Shown one piece after another: positions 1 to 8,338 of a stretch of 64,000 nucleotides of DNA. Origin of the DNA: DLKC01 sp002478885 (GTDB lineage Bacteria > Bacteroidota > Bacteroidia > Chitinophagales > Chitinophagaceae). The DNA lies in contig JAXLUI010000002.1 in assembly GCA_046329585.1 (NCBI GenBank), forward strand, positions 1,488,001 through 1,552,000. The letters run 5' to 3'. Each line of letters opens with the position of its first letter. Position 1 is the stretch's first letter. The notes under the pieces are model-generated. The model saw only the letters and a program-made list of their open reading frames with translations, was not told the origin of the DNA and ran no database searches. The position numbers and the translations under genes were made by a program.

Positions 1-333
1 GGTATCAGCACCTTTCGGAAATTTTACCACCGCATTAAGCCTGTATTCGGTAACATACATGTTGCCGTCTTTATCAAACGTAACAGCCGAAGGAATATCG
101 AGCCCCTCCGTTACAGGCTCTCCGTAAGAAGCGTAGTTTGTTCTTAACATTGAAGGTGCCCCATTTCGAAACCACAATATTTCTTTCGCATCGCTGCCAT
201 TAACGTGGGTCGTAATAAGATTTCCGACACAGGAATTGCCGGTAATCTGCGCCTCACATTGAGCGAAGGGCTCGTGGTAAAGTAGCAGAAGTATCACAGT
301 AATGGTAAGGGGGATCAGCAGTATGTTTTTCAT
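1..333 (-). CDS. Secreted NHL/SMP-30-like protein, N-terminal part (runs off the window)
   Basis: A minus-strand frame stays open from an ATG at 333 to the window edge (111 codons, no stop). Residues 1 to about 25 form a signal peptide with a long Leu/Ile/Val core ending in PFAQ. The mature part has cysteines near residues 26 and 35, then a stretch with the pattern of an NHL or SMP-30 propeller blade (GLDIPSAVTFDKDGNMYVTE, where an aromatic/aliphatic strand follows a DKDGN turn). Such proteins are exported six-bladed propellers, either sugar lactonases or binding scaffolds. Only the first blade is visible, so the enzymatic role cannot be judged. Signal peptide call is firm; family call is moderate. 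Confidence 0.6.
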   Translation of the reverse strand, partial: MKNILLIPLTITVILLLLYHEPFAQCEAQITGNSCVGNLITTHVNGSDAKEILWFRNGAPSMLRTNYASYGEPVTEGLDIPSAVTFDKDGNMYVTEYRLNAVVKFPKGADT

Positions 334-810
334 TTAATGAGATTTGTGAGGTTCACAGGTAATTGTGTTGGTTGGTTTTAAAACTGTTGGCAACCGGGTA
401 GCAATACGGCTGGCGTTAATGTTAATACATAATGGCTGGCAAGTCGTCATATACGAAAACAAACGCAGCGAAAATGCTGGCAAAGGCTTTTGTTGCTCAT
501 AAATTAGTATTTATTAAAAAGACTAAAATGGAGGCCAATCGCAGGATATTTTGGATTTTCACAGGATAGTTCAGATTAAACTGATCATTTGCTAATCAAC
601 TATATGCTCAAATGTAAACAGTTTTGAGTATTGGCATCCAAAATTCTGAAACCGGTAAAAAATGAATTTTCATAAAAACAGCGTGGTCAATTTTTAAAGT
701 CAATCATCATGCCATAACAAAAGCAGTTACCACCTTGACGCACTGCCGGATGTACGGTAATAACGGGTACATGGTTGCAGATACGGGAAAATATTTTTGG
801 CACAGATTTT
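334..810. other. Long intergenic region upstream of the DinB-like gene
   Basis: About 480 bp between divergent genes. It is A/T-rich with scattered short homopolymers. I see no open frame with protein-like composition, no tRNA fold, and no copy of the dispersed repeats found elsewhere. It probably holds the promoters of both flanking genes; only the right-hand one can be proposed. Confidence 0.5.
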
Positions 811-843
811 TTTGCAACCGGCTGGCTACATTGCCTAACTTTC
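811..843 (+). promoter_or_regulatory. Candidate Bacteroidota sigma-A promoter for the DinB-like gene
   Basis: TTTG at 811-814 and TAACTTTC at 836-843 match the Bacteroidota -33 (TTTG) and -7 (TAnnTTTG) elements with one mismatch, 21 bp apart. The -7 box ends 20 bp before the ATG at 864, giving a short leader. Inferred from pattern only. Confidence 0.4.
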
Positions 844-863
844 CCTAACAAAAAACCTATGAT

Positions 864-1397
864 ATGAAAATGGATATCGCAATATCAAGACCGCTTGCGG
901 GTGAATATCCCCCATGGTTTGCAGCAGAGATTGAAACCGTGCACTACCACGACCTTTTTGCCGGCCTCCGCGATATTAATAACATCACCGTTCCTTTGCT
1001 GAAAAGTCTTACCGCCAATGACCTTGAGTACAGGTATGCACCGGGTAAATGGAGCATTAAACAAATGTGGCAACATGTGATCGACGTAGAAAGGATACTC
1101 TCCTATCGTGCCTTGCGTTTTGCCAGGATGGACGACACGATCCTGAATGCATTTGATGAGAATAAGTATGCCGAAATTAGCAAAGCCGATGCAAGGGATT
1201 TCTCCGACATCATCCACGAATTTTCGATTGTGAGAATGTCTACCATAGAACTCTTCAAGAGTTTTACCGCTGCCATGTTCCTGCACCAGGGAACAGCAGG
1301 CCGTTCAAAAATGACCGTCAGGGCAATGGGCTACCTGATACTCGGGCACGAAATACACCATATAAAAATAATCAGGGAAAGATACCTTGGGCAATAA
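864..1397 (+). CDS. DinB-family protein
   Basis: A 177-residue protein with the four-helix DinB/YfiT fold. The segment around residues 58-77 (APGKWSIKQMWQHVIDVE) is the usual helix-2 signature with His71. The C-terminal helix has GHEIHH with His162, His165 and His166. His71 with the C-terminal histidines would form the divalent metal site typical of the family. Members include thiol transferases and hydrolases, and many have no known substrate. It stands alone: both neighbours face it or point away, so context gives no substrate. A start three codons later at MDIAIS is possible. Confidence 0.8.
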   Translation: MKMDIAISRPLAGEYPPWFAAEIETVHYHDLFAGLRDINNITVPLLKSLTANDLEYRYAPGKWSIKQMWQHVIDVERILSYRALRFARMDDTILNAFDENKYAEISKADARDFSDIIHEFSIVRMSTIELFKSFTAAMFLHQGTAGRSKMTVRAMGYLILGHEIHHIKIIRERYLGQ

Positions 1398-1419
1398 CCT
1401 GGATAAGGAGGAGCCACTC

Positions 1420-2418
1420 CTATTCTTTGGTTTCTTGTAGCGCGGCCAGTTTCTTTTTTACAACATCTGCCGGGTACTTCAAAGCCAGTTGCCTGATATC
1501 GTAACTAAACTCTGTAAAGGTTTCTTCCCAAAGTTTTGCTTCTTCGGGTGTATATTGGTAAAAACCTTTACCATTCGATATACCCCTGCCGCCATCTTTT
1601 ACGATATCGTCTATCAGTTTTGGAATGGTCACCTGGTTATTCAACGTGGGCAGCAAATCTTTCATTACTGTATGATAAGCAGCAACGCCAGTCAGGTCCA
1701 TCCAGCCAAATACACCAACCAGTGTCATCCAGTAGCCACCATTATTTCTGCAGGCGCGGTCAACATCTTCAACGGTAGCGTAACCGTTCTCTACAAGGTA
1801 ACACGCCTCCCTGTACATAGAATACATCAGCCTGTTGGTAATAAAACCGCGGATATCCTTTCTCACTAGTGTTGGCTCTTTGCCCCAAAAATGAGATAGC
1901 GCATAAAGAAATTCTCCTTTGCTTATTTCACTTTTTGCACCACAGATAATTTCAAGAAACCTGGTAGTATGCGAGGGCTCGGCCCAATGCAACCCAAAAA
2001 ATCTTTCAGGATGTTTTGTTTCCTGTTGCAGCATACTTATCGGTATCGCCGAGGTATTGCTCGTTACAATAGCATTCGTACTTACAACAGCTTCAATCTT
2101 TTCGTAGACGGATTTTTTTATTGCGATGTCTTCAATCGTGCACTCGATTACCAACCCGCATGGCTCAAGTAAAGCATAGTCTTCCGTCAGCACCAGTTGC
2201 TGAAAATAATGTTCCGGCATTTCAGTAATAAGGCCGTGGTTAAGTGCATTAACCAAATGCTCCCTTATGCGTCGCTCTGCATGCAACAGGTCAACCGCAA
2301 TCGGTGCAACTGCAATAACTTTGTGCCCCGCCATTAACAGGCAGGTCGTAATACTGCAGCCCATTAGTCCAAGCCCCACAACTCCTGCCGTAATCTCGTT
2401 TGGCTTTATGTTTTCCAT
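1420..2418 (-). CDS. 3-hydroxyacyl-CoA dehydrogenase family protein
   Basis: A 332-residue NAD-dependent dehydrogenase with the two-domain 3HCDH fold. The Rossmann motif GLGLMG is at residues 15-20, followed by a hydrophobic strand. SNTSAIP and the GLHWAEPSHTTRFLE segment match the active-site region, where the usual HFFNP is HWAEP; this form occurs in a subfamily of single-function dehydrogenases. The C-terminal half contains the helical dimerisation domain with a GFITNRL motif. It would oxidise a 3-hydroxyacyl-CoA or a related 3-hydroxy acid. The codirectional SDR just upstream (2521-3246) could act in the same pathway, but a 102 bp gap with a dispersed-repeat copy separates them. Confidence 0.8.
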   Translation of the reverse strand: MENIKPNEITAGVVGLGLMGCSITTCLLMAGHKVIAVAPIAVDLLHAERRIREHLVNALNHGLITEMPEHYFQQLVLTEDYALLEPCGLVIECTIEDIAIKKSVYEKIEAVVSTNAIVTSNTSAIPISMLQQETKHPERFFGLHWAEPSHTTRFLEIICGAKSEISKGEFLYALSHFWGKEPTLVRKDIRGFITNRLMYSMYREACYLVENGYATVEDVDRACRNNGGYWMTLVGVFGWMDLTGVAAYHTVMKDLLPTLNNQVTIPKLIDDIVKDGGRGISNGKGFYQYTPEEAKLWEETFTEFSYDIRQLALKYPADVVKKKLAALQETKE

Positions 2419-2471
2419 ATTTCCAGGTTTTTTATTTTATGAAACGAGCTTTTAATTCTTTATTAAACATT

Positions 2472-2491
2472 GTTGCGTCGCACACTTCAAC
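2472..2491 (-). repeat. Dispersed repeat copy 1 (core GTGCGACGCAAC)
   Basis: On the minus strand the element reads GTTGAAGT followed by the core at 2472-2483. The conserved 3' tail with CCGG is not recognisable. It lies 54 bp upstream of the dehydrogenase start and points the same way as that gene. Confidence 0.75.
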
Positions 2492-2520
2492 GCTTTATCC
2501 ATTGTTGGGCAGGCAATACA

Positions 2521-3246
2521 TCAATAGGTTGCCCTTCCACCGGTGAGATCAAAAGTAAACCCCGTTACAAAACTGTTCTGCGGAGAAACGATAAATGCGG
2601 CCATGTCGGCCACTTCCGCTAAAGTACCGCATCGCTTCATCGGAATTTTATCCGTCATGTACTTCACCTGTTCATCGGGCATATTATCGACAAGCGCCGT
2701 TCTTATTACCGCCGGTGCCAGTGCATTTATGGTAACGCCTGTTTCTGCATATTCTTTTCCCTGCACTTTGGTCATACCGATCACCGCGGCCTTTGATGCA
2801 GAATAGGCAAGCATACCTGCATTGCCTTCCTTGCCTGCAACAGAAGCAATGTGTAATATACGTCCGTAATTTTTTTGAAGCATTACCGGCAACACATGCT
2901 TCGATGTGTAATACGATCCAAAAAAATTCACATCAAAAACATTCTTTACATTCTGTGTGGATGTATCATGGCTTTTCACATTTGTTACACCGGTAATACC
3001 AGCACAGTTAACGAGTATGTCAACCGTTCCCAATTCATCGATTACCGATGCAATGGAGCGCTGAACTGATGCTTCATCACTCACATCTGTTTGAAAAAAA
3101 TGGCCACCATCATTCAACGGGGCAGCTTTCATATCCAGTATGGCGATCACAGCGCCCTCTTCCTGCAAACGCTTTGCAACTGCGGCACCAATCCCCGATG
3201 TTCCCCCGGTAATAACGGCAACCTGCTTTTCAAAATGCTTATTCAT
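2521..3246 (-). CDS. Short-chain dehydrogenase/reductase (FabG-like)
   Basis: A 241-residue classical SDR. The cofactor motif TGGTSGIG is at residues 13-20, the NCAG structural motif at 80-83, and the catalytic triad reads as Ser135, Tyr148 and Lys152 in the order IASVAGKEG...YSASK. Length and spacing fit the 3-oxoacyl-ACP reductase type, though that subgroup reduces many carbonyls and the substrate cannot be assigned. Asp38 after the second strand favours NAD(H) over NADP(H). The neighbour on the same strand is an acyl-CoA dehydrogenase-type enzyme, so a role in hydroxy-acid oxidation is a reasonable inference. Confidence 0.85.
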   Translation of the reverse strand: MNKHFEKQVAVITGGTSGIGAAVAKRLQEEGAVIAILDMKAAPLNDGGHFFQTDVSDEASVQRSIASVIDELGTVDILVNCAGITGVTNVKSHDTSTQNVKNVFDVNFFGSYYTSKHVLPVMLQKNYGRILHIASVAGKEGNAGMLAYSASKAAVIGMTKVQGKEYAETGVTINALAPAVIRTALVDNMPDEQVKYMTDKIPMKRCGTLAEVADMAAFIVSPQNSFVTGFTFDLTGGRATY

Positions 3247-3405
3247 GTATCAATATTGTGAACGGAATTTAGTGAATAGCGGGTTACAAAAAAGCATCAA
3301 ACGATTGAGTGAAAGAGAAAGCACAGCTGAGCTTAGGAACATGGATTAAAAAAAATTTCCTCAATTTTAAAATATAATGATACACTGCCCGTCTGCCTTT
3401 GTAAG

Positions 3406-3984
3406 ATGAGCGGCATGGCAACCACAAATATGCAAATGGCGGCAGAACAAAAAAGAAACATCACGCAGGTTATTAACGACTACAGCAAACGGCTGAAAGG
3501 TTTTATCCGCAAACGGGTAACCAATGAGGCAGACGCTGAAGATATTTTGCAGGATGTATTCTACCAGTTGATCGGCAACACCCAACCGATAGAACAACTT
3601 ACGGCATGGCTGTTTACGGTCACAAGAAACAAGATCACCGACCGTCAACGTAAACAGAAGCCCGAACTCATCGAAGATATCTACACAAATGCCGAGGGAG
3701 AAGACAGCATCAACTGGACAGAGTTTTTTCCCGACGCAAATGGAAACCCCGAATCGGAATACATCAGAGGCTTATTCTGGGAAGCCCTCAACAATGCATT
3801 GGACGAACTACCGGAAGAACAAAAACGCGTGTTCATACTTAACGAACTGGAAGGCGTCCCTTTTAAAGTGATTGCCGGTGAAACCGGGGAGACTATTAAC
3901 ACGCTCATCTCAAGAAAACGCTATGCAGTGCTGCACCTGAGAGAAAGGCTGCAATCGCTGCGCGATGAATTATTAAATTATTAA
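3406..3984 (+). CDS. ECF sigma factor (sigma-70 family)
   Basis: A 192-residue ECF-type sigma factor. Region 2 is around residues 20-85 (DAEDILQDVFYQL, then LTAWLFTVTRNKITDRQRKQ), and region 4 around 130-185 (LPEEQKRVFILNELEGVPFKVIA plus the recognition helix). An acidic linker of about 35 residues joins them. It would direct RNA polymerase to a small regulon, probably including its own operon. It is followed 15 bp later by a small membrane protein and then an HMA-like protein, a common Bacteroidota arrangement. No classical anti-sigma factor is visible. The start is uncertain: ATG codons at 3406, 3415, 3430 and 3436 are all in frame ahead of the conserved region. Confidence 0.85.
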   Translation: MSGMATTNMQMAAEQKRNITQVINDYSKRLKGFIRKRVTNEADAEDILQDVFYQLIGNTQPIEQLTAWLFTVTRNKITDRQRKQKPELIEDIYTNAEGEDSINWTEFFPDANGNPESEYIRGLFWEALNNALDELPEEQKRVFILNELEGVPFKVIAGETGETINTLISRKRYAVLHLRERLQSLRDELLNY

Positions 3985-3999
3985 ACTAAAAAATTTGTT

Positions 4000-4386
4000 A
4001 TGAAACGGAATTTTAATGCGGGCAAAATCGGGATGATGATAATATTCGGCTTTGCCGCCGTGGTGGTGCTTGGTTTTGTTATAATGGCACTGTGGAATAA
4101 TATATTGGTGCCGGTATTGCACGTGACCCTGATCAATTACTGGCAGGCATTGGGGCTCTTCTTACTGTCAAAGTTATTATTTGGGGGCATGGGTGGAGGT
4201 GGCTGGAAGCGTGGCCACCGCGGCGGTCCAGGCTGGGGCAGGCAGGAAATGAGCGAAAAGTGGCAATCGATGAGCCCCGAAGAAAGGGCGCAGTTAAAAG
4301 AACAATGGAAAAACCGCTGCAGGAATTGGAAAAGAAACCCGGATGAAGAAACTACCGGGCAAACAACCGCCACACCCAATCAATAA
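4000..4386 (+). CDS. Small membrane protein with Gly-rich loop and charged tail
   Basis: A 128-residue protein with two hydrophobic segments (about residues 10-32 and 42-62), a glycine/tryptophan-rich stretch (about 63-82) and a hydrophilic C-terminal tail containing EKWQSMSPEERAQLKEQWKNRC. The tail resembles periplasmic metal/stress-sensing helices of the Spy/CnrX type only in composition. It lies 15 bp after the ECF sigma gene and 18 bp before the next gene, so the three are probably one operon. A role as membrane sensor or restraint of the sigma factor is inferred from position, not from a recognised domain. Confidence 0.7.
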   Translation: MKRNFNAGKIGMMIIFGFAAVVVLGFVIMALWNNILVPVLHVTLINYWQALGLFLLSKLLFGGMGGGGWKRGHRGGPGWGRQEMSEKWQSMSPEERAQLKEQWKNRCRNWKRNPDEETTGQTTATPNQ

Positions 4387-4404
4387 ACATTAACAAGTGC
4401 GCTC

Positions 4405-4620
4405 ATGGATATCCTGGTGTTTAAGACCAATATAACCGACCGGAAAATTAAAAGAAAGATATTCCCGTTGTTAAGAACAATCGAAGGTATTGTTAAATGG
4501 ACCGTCGACTTTGAGGACGGCGACAAGATATTGAGAGTAGAAGCCCTGCATGTTAGGCCGTCAGCCATAGAAATGACGCTGCAACATGCAGGCTTTTTAT
4601 GCCACGAACTCGAGGACTGA
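4405..4620 (+). CDS. HMA-like small protein lacking the metal-binding cysteines
   Basis: A 71-residue protein whose predicted order strand-helix-strand-strand-helix-strand and opening DILVFKTNI match the ferredoxin-like heavy-metal-associated (HMA) fold. The CxxC loop that binds Cu or Zn should come right after the first strand; here it reads TDRKIK. The only cysteine is near the C-terminus (CHELED). It is therefore unlikely to be a copper chaperone of the usual kind. As the third gene of the ECF sigma operon it could be a small cytoplasmic partner or a sensor that lost its metal site. Family call rests on pattern alone. Confidence 0.6.
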   Translation: MDILVFKTNITDRKIKRKIFPLLRTIEGIVKWTVDFEDGDKILRVEALHVRPSAIEMTLQHAGFLCHELED

Positions 4621-4702
4621 ATGCCTTAACCCCCTCCCCCTTAACCATTTTTGTAGCTGGAAAAGCCATGACACGATTAAAACTTTAAGTTTTAATAAAG
4701 CG

Positions 4703-4732
4703 GTTTCCATAAGTCAAATTTCCCTACCTTTG
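4703..4732 (+). promoter_or_regulatory. Candidate fusA promoter
   Basis: TACCTTTG at 4725-4732 is a perfect TAnnTTTG -7 element. TTTC at 4703-4706, 18 bp upstream, is a one-mismatch -33 element. Transcription would start near 4738 and leave a leader of about 170 nt before the fusA ATG; dispersed-repeat copy 2 would lie inside that leader. Confidence 0.5.
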
Positions 4733-4833
4733 CCGCTCGAAAAAATTCCACGTTTGCTTTTCTGTGATTTCAACAGGGAAAGCCAGCCGTAAAAACTTAC
4801 CCCGGGTGCTTACTGCCGAACAGCGTTACAAAA

Positions 4834-4870
4834 GCACAAGTGAGTGACACAACAGGCGCTGAACAGGGAA
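4834..4870 (+). repeat. Dispersed repeat copy 2 (variant core GAGTGACACAAC)
   Basis: GCACAAGT leads into the variant core at 4842-4853, 54 bp before the fusA start and in the same direction. The central palindrome is GTGACAC instead of GCGACGC. The CCGG tail is not recognisable. Confidence 0.6.
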
Positions 4871-4906
4871 TAACAAGCTTGTTAAAAACAAAACAAACAT
4901 AGAGTC

Positions 4907-7057
4907 ATGGCCGACTTAAGATTACAACGAAACTTTGGTATTGCCGCTCACATCGATGCTGGTAAAACCACAACTACTGAACGTATCCTGCGTTATACAG
5001 GTATGATCCATAGAATTGGCGAGGTGCATGAAGGTGCAGCCACAACTGACTGGATGGAGCAGGAAAAAGAAAGAGGTATTACCATTACCTCTGCAGCGGT
5101 AAGCTGCCAGTGGAATTTCCCTACAGATAAAGGGACTGCCACTGCCGATACCAAAAAATACTACTTTAATATCATTGATACTCCGGGTCACGTTGACTTT
5201 ACAGTGGAAGTTGAACGTTCCATGCGTGTACTGGATGGTTTGATCGCCCTGTTCTCTGCTGTTGACGGTGTTGAGCCGCAGTCAGAAACTGTATGGCGCC
5301 AGGCTAACCGTTATGGTGTACCACGTATCGGTTTTGTAAATAAAATGGACCGCAGTGGCGCCGACTTCCTGATGGTGGTTGCGCAGGTTAAAGAAATGCT
5401 GGGTGCAAAAGCAGTTCCCCTGCAGTTACCCATCGGCGCTGAAGATAACTTCAAAGGCGTGGTTGACCTGATTACCATGAAAGGTGTTATCTGGGACGAT
5501 GCTACAGAAGGCATGACCTATAAAGAAATTCCGATCCCGGCCGATATGCAGGCTGAAGCGGAAGAATGGAGACAGAACCTGATTGAGGCTGTTGCCGAAT
5601 ACGATGATAAATTACTGGAAAAATTCTTTGACGATCCTTCAAAGATCACAGAAGAGGAAGTTCATGAAGCGATTCGTCGCGCCACGCTCGACCTGAGCAT
5701 TGTTCCTATGATGTGCGGTAGTTCCTTTAAAAACAAGGGTGTGCAAACTGCATTGGATGGTGTTTGCCGCTACCTGCCTTCTCCGGTTGATATTCCTGAT
5801 ACAAAAGGTACCGATCCTGAAACAGGCGAGGAACTGATTCGTAAGCCAAACGCGAAAGAACCTTTTGCTGCGTTGGCTTTTAAGATCATGACCGATCCTT
5901 TCGTGGGCCGTTTGGCGTTCTTCCGCTGTTACAGTGGTCACCTCGACGCAGGTTCTTATGTATTGAACGTAAGAAGCGGTAAGAAAGAGCGTATCAGCCG
6001 TATCATGAAGATGTTTGCCAACAAGCAAAATCCGATTGATTTTATTGAGGCTGGCGATATCGCTGCCGCTGTTGGTTTTAAAGAGATCAAGACCGGTGAT
6101 ACCCTTTGCGACGAAAACCATCCGATTACCCTGGAAAACATGTTTATTCCTGAACCGGTAATCGCCGTGGCAGTAGAACCTAAAACACAGGCCGACGTTG
6201 ATAAAATGGGCATGGCTATCGCCAAGCTCGTGGAAGAAGATCCAACATTGCGTGTAAATACAGATGAAGATACCGGCCAGACCATCCTTCGTGGAATGGG
6301 TGAGCTGCACCTGGAGATCATTATCGATCGTATGCGCCGTGAATTTAAAGTAGAAGTAAACCAGGGTAACCCCCAGGTTGCTTATAAAGAAGCTTTCGGA
6401 ACTACGATCAGCCACCGCGAAGTATTAAAAAAACAGTCCGGTGGCCGTGGTAAATTCGCCGACATCCAGTTCGAGATCGGACCTGCCGATGCTGAATGGC
6501 TGGCCGAAAACCCGGGCAAACACTTCCAGTTCAAAAACGACCTTTTTGGTGGATCAATCCCTAAGGAGTTTGTGCCTGCAATCATTAAAGGTTTTGAAAC
6601 TTCAATGGGCACAGGTGTTTTGGCTGGCTACCCGGTAGTAAGCATGAAAGTGCGTGTTTTTGATGGTAGCTTCCACGCAGTTGACTCCGATGCCATGAGC
6701 TTCGAGCTTTGTGCAAAAGGTGGCTTCCGCGAAGCAGGCCGCAAAGCAAAACCAACATTGCTTGAACCAATTATGAAGGTGGAAGTAGTTACACCTGACC
6801 AGTACATGGGGGATGTAACAGGTGACCTTAACCGCCGTCGTGGCATGCTGGAAGGTATGGACACACGTGGTAACGCACAGGTGATCAAAGCTAAAGTACC
6901 ATTGAGCGAAATGTTCGGCTATGTAACACAGCTTCGTTCACTGTCTTCAGGCCGTGCAACTTCTACCATGGAGTTCTCCCACTACAATCCTGCTCCAAAC
7001 AATATCGCTGAAGAAGTGGTAGCAAAAAGCAAGGGTAAAGTAAAAGTGGAAGAATAA
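4907..7057 (+). CDS. fusA: Elongation factor G
   Basis: A 716-residue translational GTPase that moves tRNA and mRNA through the ribosome and, with RRF, recycles it. The G1 motif AHIDAGKTT lies near residues 14-22, DTPGHVDF is the G3 switch, and NKMD is the G4 guanine-specificity motif. Domain II, the domain III/V ferredoxin-like folds and domain IV (with GGSIPKEFVPAI) follow in the normal order. It is slightly longer than most bacterial forms, partly because of an insertion near residues 67-82 before G3. Here it is a single gene with its own promoter and terminator, not inside the str operon with rpsL and rpsG. The ATG at 4907 places the GTPase domain correctly. Confidence 0.98.
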   Translation: MADLRLQRNFGIAAHIDAGKTTTTERILRYTGMIHRIGEVHEGAATTDWMEQEKERGITITSAAVSCQWNFPTDKGTATADTKKYYFNIIDTPGHVDFTVEVERSMRVLDGLIALFSAVDGVEPQSETVWRQANRYGVPRIGFVNKMDRSGADFLMVVAQVKEMLGAKAVPLQLPIGAEDNFKGVVDLITMKGVIWDDATEGMTYKEIPIPADMQAEAEEWRQNLIEAVAEYDDKLLEKFFDDPSKITEEEVHEAIRRATLDLSIVPMMCGSSFKNKGVQTALDGVCRYLPSPVDIPDTKGTDPETGEELIRKPNAKEPFAALAFKIMTDPFVGRLAFFRCYSGHLDAGSYVLNVRSGKKERISRIMKMFANKQNPIDFIEAGDIAAAVGFKEIKTGDTLCDENHPITLENMFIPEPVIAVAVEPKTQADVDKMGMAIAKLVEEDPTLRVNTDEDTGQTILRGMGELHLEIIIDRMRREFKVEVNQGNPQVAYKEAFGTTISHREVLKKQSGGRGKFADIQFEIGPADAEWLAENPGKHFQFKNDLFGGSIPKEFVPAIIKGFETSMGTGVLAGYPVVSMKVRVFDGSFHAVDSDAMSFELCAKGGFREAGRKAKPTLLEPIMKVEVVTPDQYMGDVTGDLNRRRGMLEGMDTRGNAQVIKAKVPLSEMFGYVTQLRSLSSGRATSTMEFSHYNPAPNNIAEEVVAKSKGKVKVEE

Positions 7058-7094
7058 TAAGGAAAAACTGTTTTAAATAGTACATTATACAATG

Positions 7095-7123
7095 GACCCC
7101 GCTTTTTCGTGCGGGGTCTTTTT
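7095..7123 (+). terminator. Rho-independent terminator of fusA
   Basis: GACCCCGC at 7095-7102 pairs perfectly with GCGGGGTC at 7111-7118 around an 8 nt loop and is followed by a T run. It starts 37 bp after the fusA stop codon. Confidence 0.9.
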
Positions 7124-7280
7124 ATTATTTGACCGCCCGGGACAGTAACCCGCCGGTCGTAAGTTAATCCTTTTTATCATTCACCATCCATCATTTCGTC
7201 TCAACTCCCTCTTTTTCGGTTCTCACCCGGCAAACACCGGTAAAGTTTTTCCAGTACAGGACAGTTTCTTACTTAACCCT

Positions 7281-7324
7281 TACTTGGTAGATACTTGGTA
7301 GATGGTTGGTAGGGAGTTGGTGAA
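7281..7324. repeat. 11-bp tandem repeat, four units
   Basis: Two identical units TACTTGGTAGA (7281-7291, 7292-7302) are followed by two diverged ones (TGGTTGGTAGG, GAGTTGGTGAA). The array lies between the convergent fusA and cNMP/DUF1003 genes. The rest of the 330 bp gap holds only the fusA terminator. The 11 bp period equals that of the array at 19672-19713, but the sequence differs. Confidence 0.75.
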
Positions 7325-7388
7325 AGCCTGTTGCCCCACCCGCTCATCCATCGCTTCATTCCGGGGAAAAAAGCAGGTTAATTGGTGG

Positions 7389-8222
7389 CTAATCGGCCGC
7401 TGAACGCTTTTTTTCTTCAAGCATTTTCAGCACTTCATCCATTTTCAGTTGTAAACGCATTATTTCCGATTGGGCCTTGAGGTTCACCTGGTACTCAATT
7501 TCCGCCCTGATCCTGTCCTGTTCGGCAAGCCCCCGCTGACTGGTAAGCACCAATATGGTAAACAAAAAAGAGCTGAGGGTAAGTATAAAACCCAGGAAGA
7601 AAAAGGTGGGTGGTTCGTCAGCAAAACTAATAACGCCATGATTAAACTTATAATACCATGTTTGCAAAATGATCCAGCCCGAAAGAAATATGACCGCCCA
7701 TATCAGGAACCGGCTGCTCGATACAAATTTGGCAGAATTATCAAGAAACTTCCGGAACGTGGCCGGCTGGTATGGTGGTGTATAAAGTTCAGCTGTGTGC
7801 GGGTGCATATTTACGATATTCTTCCGCAGCCTGTCAACAAGTACCGCAAGTAGGGTCCGCGAAAAATTAGGGTGTTTGTCCAGGTAACTGTAAAACGTTG
7901 CGCGGCCAACAGACCAGACTGTTGACGTTGCCGTAGTGCGTACCGTCGCTGTGTGAGGCCCCCCGTCAAGCAGGGATAGTTCCCCCAAAAAGGTTCCGGC
8001 GCCCTGCATTCCCAGCGTTATCTCCTTGCCTTCTTTATTAATAAAACTGATGCGCACTTCCCCTTCTTCAATGAGGTATAATTTATCGCCCGGTTCATCC
8101 ATCCACATGATAACAGTGTGCGGCGGGAAAATTTCCTTTTCCAGCTGCTTCAACAGCTCTTCCAGTTCTTCCGGGTTAAGGGTTGCGAACAACGGTATCT
8201 CCCTGAGCATTTGGGCTGTCAT
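7389..8222 (-). CDS. Cyclic-nucleotide-binding-fold protein fused to DUF1003 membrane domain
   Basis: A 277-residue protein. Residues 5 to about 125 form a CRP-like cNMP-binding beta roll (EIPLFATLNPEELEELL start, then GTFLGELSLLDGG). Residues about 165-277 match DUF1003: two transmembrane helices around ILWAVIFLSGWIIL-type and FILTLSSFLFTILVLTS segments, then a long amphipathic helix beginning QRGLAEQDRIRAEIEYQVN. In cAMP-binding CRP a conserved Arg in the phosphate-binding cassette contacts the cyclic phosphate; here the cassette reads GGPHTATV, with His in that position. Ligand binding by this domain is therefore doubtful. It could still sense another ligand or act as a structural module. 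Transcribed alone on the minus strand. Confidence 0.85.
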   Translation of the reverse strand: MTAQMLREIPLFATLNPEELEELLKQLEKEIFPPHTVIMWMDEPGDKLYLIEEGEVRISFINKEGKEITLGMQGAGTFLGELSLLDGGPHTATVRTTATSTVWSVGRATFYSYLDKHPNFSRTLLAVLVDRLRKNIVNMHPHTAELYTPPYQPATFRKFLDNSAKFVSSSRFLIWAVIFLSGWIILQTWYYKFNHGVISFADEPPTFFFLGFILTLSSFLFTILVLTSQRGLAEQDRIRAEIEYQVNLKAQSEIMRLQLKMDEVLKMLEEKKRSAAD

Positions 8223-8338
8223 AATATTTGTTTAGTGATATCTCGGATTAAGTGCGTGCTAAAGATAATACAAGCAATGAATGTACACGTTGGCATTTTA
8301 AGACCTGACCGCTTTAAAAATAAAACGAATAACGCATA

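Noticed and set aside
5639..6415. 258-codon minus-strand frame inside fusA.
   Set aside because: It is antisense to a highly conserved gene; its length follows from the codon pattern of fusA.
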